From Corella eumyota (lineage: Eukaryota > Chordata > Ascidiacea > Phlebobranchia > Corellidae), in the NCBI GenBank assembly GCA_963082875.1, contig OY720100.1, positions 7,006,001 to 7,070,000 on the forward strand: a stretch of 64,000 nt of DNA. The letters run 5' to 3'. Within the stretch, counting starts at the first letter, position 1; the number at the start of each line of letters is the position of its first letter. This document shows, piece after piece, positions 15,276 to 30,100 of this stretch. A program made the position numbers and the translations under genes. The notes under the pieces were generated by a model, which was given only the letters and a program-made list of their open reading frames with translations, made no database searches and had not been told where the DNA came from.

Positions 15276-18200
15276 GAACCGCACAGGTCCAATTACCGTG
15301 TTTACAAAATATTTTTCGAAAATATTAATATTCATAAAAGTTACGAAACTTTTATTAAAAATTTATGAAATCTCAAAATCTGAAATTTTATATTTAATTA
15401 GGCGCGCATTGTCCTAACTAACATTCAAGATAACACATTTTGCAAAAATTTTGAGTAGAACAAAAGTTTGAGATAATTTTTATTTTGGGTTTAATTAGGT
15501 CACGTTGTATTTATGGCCAATGAGATTGCATACAAATTTTTTGAAAAGAAATAAAAAATTTAAATCGAAAAATAATTGTTGTGTTAAAACCGCAAAGGTC
15601 CAATTACCGTGTTTACAAAATATTTTTCAAAAATATTAATATTCATAAAAGTTATAAAACTTTTATTAGAAATTTATGAAATCTCAAAACCTAAAATTTT
15701 GTATTTTATTAAACGCGCATTGGCCTAACTAACATTCAAGATAAAACATTTCGCGAAAATTTTCAGTAAAACAAAAGTTTGAGGTAATTTTTATTTTGGT
15801 TTTCATTAGGTCACGTGATATTTTTGGTCAATGATATTGCATACAAATTTTTTAAAAAAAATTAAAAATTTTAAATCAAAAAATGATTGTTGTGTTAGAA
15901 CCGCACGGGTCCAATTACCGTGTTTACAAAATATTTTTCGAAAATATTAATATTCATAAAAATTACAAAACTTTTATTAAAAATTTATGAAATCTCAAAA
16001 TCTGAAATTTTATTTTTAATTAGGCGCGCATTGTCCTAACTATCATTCAAGATAACACATTTTGCAAAAATTTTGAGTAGAACAAAAGTTTGAGATAATT
16101 TTTATTTTGGGTTTAATTAGGTCACGTTGTATTTATGGCCAATGAGATTGCATACAAATTTTTTGAAAAAAAATAAAAAATTTAAATCGAAAAATAATTG
16201 TTGTGTTAAAACCGCAAAGGTCCAATTACCGTGTTTACAAAATATTTTTCAAAAATATTAATATTCATAAAAGTTATGAAACTTTTATTAGAAATTTATG
16301 AAATCTCAAAACCTAAAATTTTGTATTTTATTAAACGCGCATTGGCCTAACTAACATTCAAGATAAAACATTTCGCGAAAATTTTCAGTAAAACAAAAGT
16401 TTGAGGTAATTTTTATTTTGGTTTTCATTATGTCACGTGATATTTTTGGCCAATGATATTGCATACAAATTTTTCAAAAAATAATAAAAAATTTTAAGTT
16501 AAAAAATGATTGTTGTGTTAGAACCGCACAGGTCCAATTACCGTGTTTACAAAATATTTTTCGAAAATATTAATATTCATAAAAGTTACGAAACTTTTAT
16601 TAAAAATTTATGAAATCTCAAAATCTGAAATTTTATATTTAATTAGGCGCGCATTGTCCTAACTAACATTCAAGATAACACATTTTGCAAAAATTTTGAG
16701 TAGAACAAAAGTTTGAGATAATTTTTATTTTGGGGATAATTAGGTCACGTTGTATTTATGGCCAATGAGATTGCATACAAATTTTTTGAAAAGAAATAAA
16801 AAATTTAAATCGAAAAATAATTGTTGTGTTAAAACCGCAAAGGTCCAATTACCGTGTTTACAAAATATTTTTCAAAAATATTAATATTCATAAAAGTTAT
16901 GAAACTTTTATTAGAAATTTATGAAATCTCAAAACCTAAAATTTTGTATTTTATTAAACGCGCATTGGCCTAACTAACATTCAAGATAAAACATTTCGCG
17001 AAAATTTTCAGTAAAACAAAAGTTTGAGGTAATTTTTATTTTGGTTTTCATTATGTCACGTGATATTTTTGGCCAATGATATTGCATACAAATTTTTTAA
17101 AAAATAATAAAAAATTTTAAATTAAAAAATGATTGTTGTGTTAGAACCGCACAGGTCCAATTACCGTGTTTACAAAATATTTTTCGAAAATATTAATATT
17201 CATAAAAGTAACGAAACTTTTATTAAAAATTTATGAAATCTCAAAATCTGAAATTTTATATTTAATTAGGCGCGCATTGTCTTAACTAACATTCAAGATA
17301 ACACATTTTGCAAAAATTTTGAGTAGAACAAAAGTTTGAGATAATTTTTATTTTGGGGATAATTAGGTCACGTTGTATTTATGGACAATGAGATTGCATA
17401 CAAATTTTTTGAAAAGAAATAAAAAATTTAAATCGAAAAATAATTGTTGTGTTAAAACCGCAAAGGTCCAATTACCGTGTTTACAAAATATTTTTCAAAA
17501 ATATTAATATTCATAAAAGTTATGAAACTTTTATTAGAAATTTATGAAATCTCAAAACCTAAAATTTTGTATTTTATTAAACGCGCATTGGCCTAACTAA
17601 CATTCAAGATAAAACATTTCGCGAAAATTTTCAGTAAAACAAAAGTTTGAGGTAATTTTTATTTTGGTTTTCATTATTTCACGTGATATTTTTGGCCAAT
17701 GATATTGCATACAAATTTTTTAAAAAATAATAAAAAATTTTAAATCAAAAAATGATTGTTGTGTTAGAACCGCACAGGTCCAATTACCGTGTTTACAAAA
17801 TATTTTTCGAAAATATTAATAGTTATAAAAGTTATGAAACTTTTATTAAAAATTTATGAATACTCAAAACCTAAAATTTTGTATTTTATTAGACGCGCAT
17901 TGGCCTAACTAACATTCAAGATAAAACATTTCGCGAAAATTTTCAGTAGAACAAAAGTTTGAGATAATTTTTATTTTGGGTTTAATTAGGTCACGTGATA
18001 TTTTTGGCCAATGATATTGCATACAAATTTTTTGAAAAAAAATAAAAAATTTTAAATCGAAAAATAATTGTTGAGTTAGAACCGCACAGGTCCAATTACC
18101 GTATTTACATAATATTTTTCGAAAATATTAATATTCATAAAAGTTATGAAACTTTTATTAAAAATTTATGAAATCTATAAATCTAAAATTTTATATTTTA

Positions 18201-19671
18201 TTACATGCGCATTGGCCTAACTAACATTCAAGATAAAACATTTCGCGAAAATTTTCAGTAAAACAAAAGTTTGAGGTAATTTTTATTTTGGTTTTCATTA
18301 TGTCACGTGATATTTTTGGCCAATGATATTGCATACAAATTTTTTAAAAAATAATAAAAAATTTTAAATCAAAAAATGATTGTTGTGTTAGAACCGCACA
18401 GGTCCAATTACCGTGTTTACAAAATATTTTTCGAAAATATTAATATTCATAAAAGTTACGAAACTTTTATTAAAAATTTATGAAATCTCAAAATCTGAAA
18501 TTTTATATTTAATTAGGCGCGCATTGTCCTAACTAACATTCAAGATAACACATTTTGCAAAAATTTTGAGTAGAACAAAAGTTTGAGATAATTTTTATTT
18601 TGGGTTTAATTAGGTCACGTTGTATTTATGGCCAATGAGATTGCATACAAATTTTTTGAAAAGAAATAAAAAATTTAAATCGAAAAATAATTGTTGTGTT
18701 AAAACCGCAAAGGTCCAATTACCGTGTTTACAAAATATTTTTCAAAAATATTAATATTCATAAAAGTTATAAAACTTTTATTAGAAATTTATGAAATCTC
18801 AAAACCTAAAATTTTGTATTTTATTAAACGCGCATTGGCCTAACTAACATTCAAGATAAAACATTTTGCGAAAATTTTCAGTAAAACAAAAGTTTGAGGT
18901 AATTTTTATTTTGGTTTTCATTATGTGACGTGATATTTTTGGCCAATGATATTGCATACAAATTTTTTAAAAAATAATAAAAAATTTTAAATCAAAAAAT
19001 GATTGTTGTTTTAGAACCGCACAGGTCCAATTACCGTGTTTACAAAATATTTTTTGAAAATATTAATATTCATAAAAGTTACGAAACTTTTATTAAAAAT
19101 TTATGAAATCTCAAAATCTGAAATTTTATATTTAATTAGGCGCGCATTGTCCTAACTAACCTTCAAGATAACACATTTTGCAAAAATTTTGAGTAGAACA
19201 AAAGTTTGAGATAATTTTTATTTTGGGTTTAATTAGGTCACGTTGTATTTTTGGCCAGTTAGAACCGCACAGGTCCAATTACCGTGTTTACAAAATATTT
19301 TTCGAAAATATTAATATTCATAAAAGTTACGAAACTTTTATTAAAAATTTATGAAATCTCAAAATCTGAAATTTTATATTTAATTAGGCGCGCATTGTCC
19401 TAACTAACATTCAAGATAACACATTTTGCAAAAATTTTGAGTAGAACAAAAGTTTGAGATAATTTTTATTTTGGGTTTATTTAGGTCACGTTGTATTTAT
19501 GGCCAATGAGATTGCATACAAATTTTTTGAAAAGAAATAAAAAATTTAAATCGAAAAATAATTGTTGTGTTAAAACCGCAAAGGTCCAATTACCGTGTTT
19601 ACAAAATATTTTTCAAAAATATTAATATTCATAAAAGTTATGAAACTTTTATTAGAAATTTATGAAATCTC

Positions 19672-20034
19672 TATATTTTTGAAAAGTATTTTGTAAACAC
19701 GGTAATTGGACCTTTGCGGTTTTAACACAACAATTATTTTTCGATTTAAATTTTTTATTTTTTTTCAAAAAATTTGTATGCAATCTCATTGGCCATAAAT
19801 ACAACTTGACCTAATTAAACCCAAAATAAAAATTATCTCAAACTTTTGTTCTACTCAAAATTTTTGCAAAATGTGTTATCTTAAATGTTAGTTAGGACAA
19901 TGCGCGCCTAATTAAATATAAAATTTCAGATTTTGAGATTTCATAAATTTTTAATAAAAGTTTCGTAACTTTTATGAATATTAATATTTTCGAAAAATAT
20001 TTTGTAAACACGGTAATTGGACCTGTGCGGTTCT
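19672..20034 (-). repeat. Inverted satellite insert 1
   Basis: Orientation flips after gaaatctctatatttttg and flips back before cattggcctaactaac. The roughly 360-bp insert is a little more than one monomer on the opposite strand, of the cacgttgt type. Confidence 0.92.
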
Positions 20035-23000
20035 CATTGGCCTAACTAACATTCAAGATAAATCATTTCGCGAAAATTTTCATTAAAACAAAAGTTTGAG
20101 GTAATTTTTATTTTAGTTTTCATTAGGTCACGTGATATTTTTGGCCAATGATATTGCATACAAATTTTTTGAAAAAAAATAAAAAATTTTAAATCGATAA
20201 ATAATTGTTGTGTTAGAACCGCACAGGTCAAATTACCGTGTTTACAAAATATTTTTCAAAAATATTAATATTCATAAAAGTTATGAAACTTTTATTAAAA
20301 TTTTATGAAATCTCAAAACCTAAAATTTTGTATTTTATTAGACGCACATTGGCCTAACTAACATTCAAGATAAAACATTTCGCAAAAATTTTCAGTAAAA
20401 CAAAAGTTTGAGGTAATTTTTATTTTGGGTTTAATTAGGTCACGTGATATTTTTGGCCAATGATATTGCATACAAATTTAAAAAAAATAAATAAAATATT
20501 TTAAATCGAAAAATAATTGTTGTGTTAGAACCGCACAGGTCCAATTACCGTGTTTACAAAATATTTTTCGAAACTATTAATATTCATAAAAGTTATAAAA
20601 CTTTTATTAAAAATTTATGAAATCTCAAAATCTGATATTTTATATTTAATTAGGCGCGCATTGGCCTAACTAACATTCAAGATAAAACATTTTGCAAAAA
20701 TTTTGAGTAGAACAAAAGTTTGAGATAATTTTTATTTTGGGGATAATTAGGTCACGTTGTATTTATGGCCAATGAGATTGCATACAAATTTTTTGAAAAG
20801 AAATAAAAAATTTAAATCGAAAAATAATTGTTGTGTTAAAACCGCAAAGGTCCAATTACCGTGTTTACAAAATATTTTTCAAAAATATTAATATTCATAA
20901 AAGTTATGAAACTTTTATTAGAAATTTATGAAATCTCAAAACCTAAAATTTTGTATTTTATTAGACGCGCATTGGCTTAACTAACATTCAAGATAACACA
21001 TTTTGCAAAAATTTTGAGTAGAACAAAAGTTTGAGATAATTTTTATTTTGGGGATAATTAGGTCACGTTGTATTTATGGCCAATGAGATTGCATACAAAT
21101 TTTTTGAAAAGAAATAAAAAATTTAAATTGAAAAATAATTGTTGTGTTAAAACCGCAAAGGTCCAATTACCGTGTTTACAAAATATTTTTCAAAAATATT
21201 GATATTCATAAAAGTTATGAAACTTTTATTAGAAATTTATGAAATCTCAAAACCTAAAATTTTGTATTTTATTAAACGCGCATTGGCCTAACTAACATTC
21301 AAGATAAAACATTTCGCGAAAATTTTCAGTAAAACAAAAGTTTGAGGTAATTTTTATTTTGGTTTTCATTATGTCACGTGATATTTTTGGCCAATGATAT
21401 TGCATACAAATTTTTTAAAAAATAATAAAAAATTTTAAATTAAAAAATGATTGTTGTGTTAGAACCGCACAGGTCCAATTACCGTGTTTACAAAATATTT
21501 TTCGAAAATATTAATATTCATAAAAGTAACGAAACTTTTATTAAAAATTTATGAAATCTCAAAATCTGAAATTTTATATTTAATTAGGCGCGCATTGTCC
21601 TAACTAACATTCAAGATAACACATTTTGCAAAAATTTTGAGTAGAACAAAAGTTTGAGATAATTTTTATTTTGGGGATAATTAGGTCACGTTGTATTTAT
21701 GGCCAATGAGATTGCATACAAATTTTTTGAAAAGAAATAAAAAATTTAAATCGAAAAATAATTGTTGTGTTAAAACCGCAAAGGTCCAATTACCGTGTTT
21801 ACAAAATATTTTTCAAAAATATTAATATTCATAAAAGTTATGAAACTTTTATTAGAAATTTATGAAATCTCAAAACCTAAAATTTTGTATTTTATTAAAC
21901 GCGCATTGGCCTAACTAACATTCAAGATAAAACATTTCGCGAAAATTTTTAGTAAAACAAAAGTTTGAGGTAATTTTTATTTTGGTTTTCATTATGTCAC
22001 GTGATATTTTTGGCCAATGATATTGCATACAAATTTTTTAAAAAATAATAAAAAATTTTAAATCAAAAAATGATTGTTGTGTTAGAACCGCACAGGTCCA
22101 ATTACCGTGTTTACAAAATATTTTTCGAAAATATTAATAGTTATAAAAGTTATGAAACTTTTATTAAAAATTTATGAATACTCAAAACCTAAAATTTTGT
22201 ATTTTATTAGACGCGCATTGGCCTAACTAACATTCAAGATAAAACATTTCGCGAAAATTTTCAGTAGAACAAAAGTTTGAGATAATTTTTATTTTGGGTT
22301 TAATTAGGTCACGTGATATTTTTGGCCAATGATATTGCATACAAATTTTTTGAAAAAAAATAAAAAATTTTAAATCGAAAAATAATTGTTGAGTTAGAAC
22401 CGCACAGGTCCAATTACCGTATTTACATAATATTTTTCGAAAATATTAATATTCATAAAAGTTATGAAACTTTTATTAAAAATTTATGAAATCTATAAAT
22501 CTAAAATTTTATATTTTATTACACGCGCATTGGCCTAACTAACATTCAAGATAAAACATTTCGCGAAAATTTTCAGTAAAACAAAAGTTTGAGGTAATTT
22601 TTATTTTGGTTTTCATTATGTCACGTGATATTTTTGGCCAATGATATTGCATACAAATTTTTTAAAAAATAATAAAAAATTTTAAATCAAAAAATGATTG
22701 TTGTGTTAGAACCGCACAGGTCCAATTACCGTGTTTACAAAATATTTTTCGAAAATATTAATATTCATAAAAGTTACGAAACTTTTATTAAAAATTTATG
22801 AAATCTCAAAATCTGAAATTTTATATTTAATTAGGCGCGCATTGTCCTAACTAACATTCAAGATAACACATTTTGCAAAAATTTTGAGTAGAACAAAAGT
22901 TTGAGATAATTTTTATTTTGGGTTTAATTAGGTCACGTTGTATTTATGGCCAATGAGATTGCATACAAATTTTTTGAAAAGAAATAAAAAATTTAAATCG

Positions 23001-23989
23001 AAAAATAATTGTTGTGTTAAAACCGCAAAGGGGCAATTACCGTGTTTACAAAATATTTTTCAAAAATATTAATATTCATAAAAGGTATAAAACTTTTATT
23101 AGAAATTTATGAAATCTCAAAACCTAAAATTTTGTATTTTATTAAACGCGCATTGGCCTAACTAACATTCAAGATAAAACATTTCGCGAAAATTTTCAGT
23201 AAAAAAAAAGTTTGAGGTAATTTTTATTTTGGTTTTCATTATGTGACGTGATATTTTTGGCCAATGATATTGCATACAAATTTTTTAAAAAATAATAAAA
23301 AATTTTAAATCAAAAAATGATTGTTGTTTTAGAACCGCACAGGTCCAATTACCGTGTTTACAAAATATTTTTCGAAAATATTAATATTCATAAAAGTTAC
23401 GAAACTTTTATTAAAAATTTATGAAATCTCAAAATCTGAAATTTTATATTTAATTAGGCGCGCATTGTCCTAACTAACCTTCAAGATAACACATTTTGCA
23501 AAAATTTTGAGTAGAACAAAAGTTTGAGATAATTTTTATTTTGGGTTTAATTAGGTCACGTTGTATTTTTGGCCAGTTAGAACCGCACAGGTCCAATTAC
23601 CGTGTTTACAAAATATTTTTCGAAAATATTAATATTCATAAAAGTTACGAAACTTTTATTAAAAATTTATGAAATCTCAAAATCTGAAATTTTATATTTA
23701 ATTAGGCGCGCATTGTCCTAACTAACATTCAAGATAACACATTTTGCAAAAATTTTGAGTAGAACAAAAGTTTGAGATAATTTTTATTTTGGGTTTATTT
23801 AGGTCACGTTGTATTTATGGCCAATGAGATTGCATACAAATTTTTTGAAAAGAAATAAAAAATTTAAATCGAAAAATAATTGTTGTGTTAAAACCGCAAA
23901 GGTCCAATTACCGTGTTTACAAAATATTTTTCAAAAATATTAATATTCATAAAAGTTATGAAACTTTTATTAGAAATTTATGAAATCTC
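19672..23989 (+). repeat. 4,318-bp segmental repeat, copy 1
   Basis: Landmarks here recur at exactly +4,318: the inverted insert (19,672 to 23,990), the deletion join (19,257 to 23,575, just outside), and the variant tatgaatactc (17,849 to 22,167). Few private differences are visible, so the duplication looks recent. The following copy becomes shorter, because the third inverted insert lies only about 2.8 kb after the second. Confidence 0.8.
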
Positions 23990-24352
23990 TATATTTTTGA
24001 AAAGTATTTTGTAAACACGGTAATTGGACCTTTGCGGTTTTAACACAACAATTATTTTTCGATTTAAATTTTTTATTTTTTTTCAAAAAATTTGTATGCA
24101 ATCTCATTGGCCATAAATACAACTTGACCTAATTAAACCCAAAATAAAAATTATCTCAAACTTTTGTTCTACTCAAAATTTTTGCAAAATGTGTTATCTT
24201 AAATGTTAGTTAGGACAATGCGCGCCTAATTAAATATAAAATTTCAGATTTTGAGATTTCATAAATTTTTAATAAAAGTTTCGTAACTTTTATGAATATT
24301 AATATTTTCGAAAAATATTTTGTAAACACGGTAATTGGACCTGTGCGTTTCT
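23990..24352 (-). repeat. Inverted satellite insert 2
   Basis: It has the same breakpoints as insert 1 at +4,318 bp, with about one base difference at the right junction (gtgcgtttctc against gtgcggttctc). Confidence 0.92.
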
Positions 24353-26813
24353 CATTGGCCTAACTAACATTCAAGATAAATCATTTCGCGAAAATTTTCA
24401 TTAAAACAAAAGTTTGAGGTAATTTTTATTTTAGTTTTCATTAGGTCACGTGATATTTTTGGCCAATGATATTGCATACAAATTTTTTGAAAAAAAATAA
24501 AAAATTTTAAATCGATAAATAATTGTTGTGTTAGAACCGCACAGGTCAAATTACCGTGTTTACAAAATATTTTTCAAAAATATTAATATTCATAAAAGTT
24601 ATGAAACTTTTATTAAAATTTTATGAAATCTCAAAACCTAAAATTTTGTATTTTATTAGACGCACATTGGCCTAACTAACATTCAAGATAAAACATTTCG
24701 CAAAAATTTTCAGTAAAACAAAAGTTTGAGGTAATTTTTATTTTGGGTTTAATTAGGTCACGTGATATTTTTGGCCAATGATATTGCATACAAATTTAAA
24801 AAAAATAAATAAAATATTTTAAATCGAAAAATAATTGTTGTGTTAGAACCGCACAGGTCCAATTACCGTGTTTACAAAATATTTTTCGAAACTATTAATA
24901 TTCATAAAAGTTATAAAACTTTTATTAAAAATTTATGAAATCTCAAAATCTGATATTTTATATTTAATTAGGCGCGCATTGGCCTAACTAACATTCAAGA
25001 TAAAACATTTCGCGAAAATTTTCAGTAAAACAAAAGTTTGAGGTAATTTTTATCTTGGTTTTCATTATGTCACGTGATATTTTTGGCCAATGATATTGCA
25101 TACAAATTTTTTAAAAAATAATAAAAAATTTTAAATTAAAAAATGATTGTTGTGTTAGAACCGCACAGGTCCAATTACCGTGTTTACAAAATATTTTTCG
25201 AAAATATTAATATTCATAAAAGTTACGAAACTTTTATTAAAAATTTATGAAATCTCAAAATCTGAAATTTTATATTTAATTAGGCGCGCATTGTCCTAAC
25301 TATCATTCAAGATAACACATTTTGCAAAAATTTTGAGTAGAACAAAAGTTTGAGATAATTTTTATTTTGGGGATAATTAGGTCACGTTGTATTTATGGCC
25401 AATGAGATTGCATACAAATTTTTTGAAAAGAAATAAAAAATTTAAATCGAAAAATAATTGTTGTGTTAAAACCGCAAAGGTCCAATTACCGTGTTTACAA
25501 AATATTTTTCAAAAATATTAATATTCATAAAAGTTATGAAACTTTTATTAGAAATTTATGAAATCTCAAAACCTAAAATTTTGTATTTTATTAAACGCGC
25601 ATTGGCCTAACTAACATTCAAGATAAAACATTTCGCGAAAATTTTCAGTAAAACAAAAGTTTGAGGTAATTTTTATTTTGGTTTTCATTATGTCACGTGA
25701 TATTTTTGGCCAATGATATTGCATACAAATTTTTTAAAAAATAATAAAAAATTTTAAATCAAAAAATGATTGTTGTGTTAGAACCGCACAGGTCCAATTA
25801 CCGTGTTTACAAAATATTTTTCGAAAATATTAATAGTTATAAAAGTTATGAAACTTTTATTAAAAATTTATGAAATCTCAAAACCTAAAATTTTGTATTT
25901 TATTAGACGCGCATTGGCCTAACTAACATTCAAGATAAAACATTTCGCGAAAATTTTCAGTAGAACAAAAGTTTGAGATAATTTTTATTTTGGGTTTAAT
26001 TAGGTCACGTGATATTTTTGGCCAATGATATTGCATACAAATTTTTTGAAAAAAAATAAAAAATTTTAAATCGAAAAATAATTGTTGTGTTAGAACCGCA
26101 CAGGTCCAATTACCGTATTTACATAATATTTTTCGAAAATATTAATATTCATAAAAGTTATGAAACTTTTATTAAAAATTTATGAAATCTATAAATCTAA
26201 AATTTTATATTTTATTACACGCGCATTGGCCTAACTAACATTCAAAATAAAACATTTCGCGAAAATTTTCAGTAAAACAAAAGTTTGAGGTAATTTTTAT
26301 TTTGGTTTTCATTATGTCACGTGATATTTTTGGCCAATGATATTGCATACAAATTTTTTAAAAAATAATAAAAAATTTTAAATCAAAAAATGATTGTTGT
26401 GTTAGAACCGCACAGGTCCAATTACCGTGTTTACAAAATATTTTTCGAAAATATTAATATTCATAAAAGTTACGAAACTATTATTAAAAATTTATGAAAT
26501 CTCAAAATCTGAAATTTTATATTTAATTAGGCGCGCATTGTCCTAACTAACATTCAAGATAACACATTTTGCAAAAATTTTGAGTAGAACAAAAGTTTGA
26601 GATAATTTTTATTTTGGATTTATTTAGGTCACGTTGTATTTATGGCCAATGAGATTGCATACAAATTTTTTTAAAAGAAATAAAAAATTTAAATCGAAAA
26701 ATAATTGTTGTGTTAAAACCGCAAAGGTCCAATTACCGTGTTTACAAAATATTTTTCAAAAATATTAATATTCATAAAAATTATGAAACTTTTATTAGAA
26801 ATATATGAAATCT

Positions 26814-27176
26814 CTATATTTTTGAAAAGTATTTTGTAAACACGGTAATTGGACCTTTGCGGTTTTAACACAACAATTATTTTTCGATTTAAATTTTTTA
26901 TTTTTTTTCAAAAAATTTGTATGCAATCTCATTGGCCATAAATACAACTTGACCTAATTAAACCCAAAATAAAAATTATCTCAAAGTTTTGTTCTACTCA
27001 AAATTTTTGCAAAATGTGTTATCTTAAATGTTAGTTAGGACAATGCGCGCCTAATTAAATATAAAATTTCAGATTTTGAGATTTCATAAATTTTTAATAA
27101 AAGTTTCGTAACTTTTATGAATATTAATATTTTCGAAAAATATTTTGTAAACACGGTAATTGGACCTGTGCGGTTC
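26814..27176 (-). repeat. Inverted satellite insert 3
   Basis: It has the same two breakpoints as inserts 1 and 2. The monomer after it is followed by a different continuation, lacking one monomer relative to the 20,231 copy, so this copy has been rearranged. Confidence 0.92.
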
Positions 27177-27177
27177 T

Positions 27178-30100
27178 CATTGGCCTAACTAACATTCAAG
27201 ATAAATCATTTCGCGAAAATTTTCATTAAAACAAAAGTTTGAGGTAATTTTTATTTTAGTTTTCATTAGGTCACGTGATATTTTTGGCCAATGATATTGC
27301 ATACAAATTTTTTGAAAAAAAATAAAAAATTTTAAATCGAAAAATAATTGTTGTGTTAGAACCGCACAGGTCCAATTACCGTGTTTACAAAATATTTTTC
27401 GAAACTATTAATATTCATAAAAGTTATAAAACTTTTATTAAAAATTTATGAAATCTCAAAATCTGATATTTTATATTTAATTAGGCGCGCATTGGCCTAA
27501 CTAACATTCAAGATAAAACATTTTGCAAAAATTTTAAGGAGAACAAAAGTTTGAGATAATTTTTTATTTTGGGTTTAATTAGGTCACGTGATATTTTTGG
27601 GCAATGATATTGCATACAAAATTTTTAAAAAATAATAAAAAATTTTAAATCGAAAAAGAATTGTTGTGTTAGAACCGCACAGGTCCAATTACCGTGTTTA
27701 CATAATATTTTTCGAAAATATTAATATTCATAAAAGTTATAAAACTTTTATTAAAAATTTATGAAATCTCAAAACCTAAAATTTTGTATTTTATTAGACG
27801 CGCATTGGCCTAACTAACATTCAAGATAAAACATTTCGCGAAAATTTTAAGTAAAACAAAAGTTTGAGGTAATTTTTATTTGGGGTTTAATTAGGTTACG
27901 TGATATTTTTGGCCAATGATATAGCATACAAATTTTTTAAAAAAATAAAAAATTTTAAATCGAAAAATAATTGTTGTGTTAGAACCGCACAGGTCCAATT
28001 ACCGTGTTTACAAAATATTTTTCGAAAATATTAATATTCATAAAAGTTATGAAACTTTTATTAAAAATTTATGAAATCTAAAAATCTAAAATTTTGTATT
28101 ATATTACACGCGCATTGGCCTAACTAACATTCAAGATAAAACATTTCGCGAAAATTTTCAGTAAAACAAAAGTTTGAGGTAATTTTTATTTTGGGTTTAA
28201 TTAAGTCACGTGATATTTTTGGCCAATGATATTGCATACAAATTTTAAAAAAAAAATAAAAAATTTTAAATCGAAAAATAATTGTTGTGTTAGAACCGCA
28301 CAGGTCCAATTACCGTGTTTACAAAATATTTTTCAAAAATATTAATAGTCATAAAAGTTATGAAACTTTTATTAAAAATTTATGAAATCTCAAAACCTAA
28401 AATTTTGTATTTTATTAGACGCACATTGGCCTAACTAACATTCAAGATAAAACATTTCGCAAAAATTTTCAGTAAAACAAAAGTTTGAGGTAATTTTTAT
28501 TTTGGGTTTAATTAGGTCACGTGATATTTTTGGCCAATGATATTACATACAAATTTAAAAAAAAAAAAAAAAATATTTTAAATCGAAAAATAATTGTTGT
28601 GTTAGAACCGCACAGGTCCAATTACCGTGTTTACAAAATATTTTTCGAAACTATTAATATTCATAAAAGTTATAAAACTTTTATTAAAAATTTATGAAAT
28701 CTCAAAATCTGAAATTTTATATTTAATTAGGCGCGCATTGGCCTAACTAACATTCAAGATAAAACATTTTGCAAAAATTTTAAGGAGAACAAAAGTTTGA
28801 GATAATTTTTTATTTTGGGTTTAATTAGGTCACGTTATATTTATGGCCAATGATATTGCATACAAATTTTTTGAATAAAAATAATACAAATTTTTTGAAA
28901 AAAAATAAAAAATTTTAAATCGAAAAATAATTGTTGTGTTAGAACCGCACAGCTTCAATTACCCGGTTTACAAAATATTTTTTGAAAATATTAATATTCA
29001 TAAAAGTTATGAAACTTTTATTAAAAATTTATGAAATCTCAAAATCTGAAATTTTATATTTAATTAGGCGCGCGTTGGCCTAACTAACATTCAAGATAAA
29101 ACATTTTGCAAAAATTTTGAGTAGAACAAAAGTTTGAGATAAGTTTTATTTTGGGTTTAATTAGGTCACGTGATATTTTTGGCCAATGATATTGCATACA
29201 AATTTTTAAAAAAAAAATAAAAAATTTTAAATCGAAAAATAATTGTTGTGTTAGAACCGCACAGGTCCAATTACCGTGTTTACAAAATATTTTTCGAAAA
29301 TATTAATATTCATAAAAGTTATGAAACTTTTATTAAAAATTTATGAAATCTAAAAATCTAAAATTTTGTATTATATTACACGCGCATTGGCCTAACTAAC
29401 ATTCAAGATAAAACATTTCGCGAAAATTTTCAGTAAAACAAAAGTTTGAGGTAATTTTTATTATGGGTTTAATTAGGTCACGTGATATTTTTGGCCAATG
29501 ATATTACATACAAATTTAAAAAAAAAAAATAAAATATTTTAAATCTAAAAATAATTGTTGTGTTAGAACCGCACACGTCCAATTACCGTGTTTACAAAAT
29601 ATTTTTCGAAACTATTAATATTCATAAAAGTTATAAAACTTTTATTAAAAATTTATGAAATCTCAAAATCTGAAATTTTATATTTAATTAGGCGCGCATT
29701 GGCCTAACTAACATTCAAGATAAAACATTTTGCAAAAATTTTAAGGGGAACAAAAGTTTGAGATAATTTTTTATTTTGGGTTTAATTAGGTCACGTTATA
29801 TTTATGGCCAATGATATTGCATACAAATTTTTTGAATAAAAATAATACAAATTTTTTGAAAAAAAATAAAAAATTTTAAATCGAAAAATAATTGTTGTGT
29901 TAGAACCGCACAGGTCCAATTACCCGGTTTACAAAATATTTTTTGAAAATATTAATATTCATAAAAGTTATGAAACTTTTATTAAAAATTTATGAAATCT
30001 TAAAATCTGAAATTTTATATTTAATTAGGCTCGCGTTGGCCTAACTAACATTCAAGATAAAACATTTTGCAAAAATTTTGAGTAGAACAAAAGTTTGAGA

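Larger units (their letters stand above)
12561..27177 (+). repeat. Satellite block II (dimeric order)
   Basis: Two monomer types largely alternate. One has cacgttgtatttatgg, aatgagattgc and aaaaccgcaaag. The other has ttcattatgtcacgtgat and aaaaaatgattg. Like positions recur at about 620 bp (for example 12,760 and 13,383). Occasional extra CACGTG monomers interrupt the alternation. The block contains three inverted inserts and a 4,318-bp tandem duplication. Confidence 0.8.
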
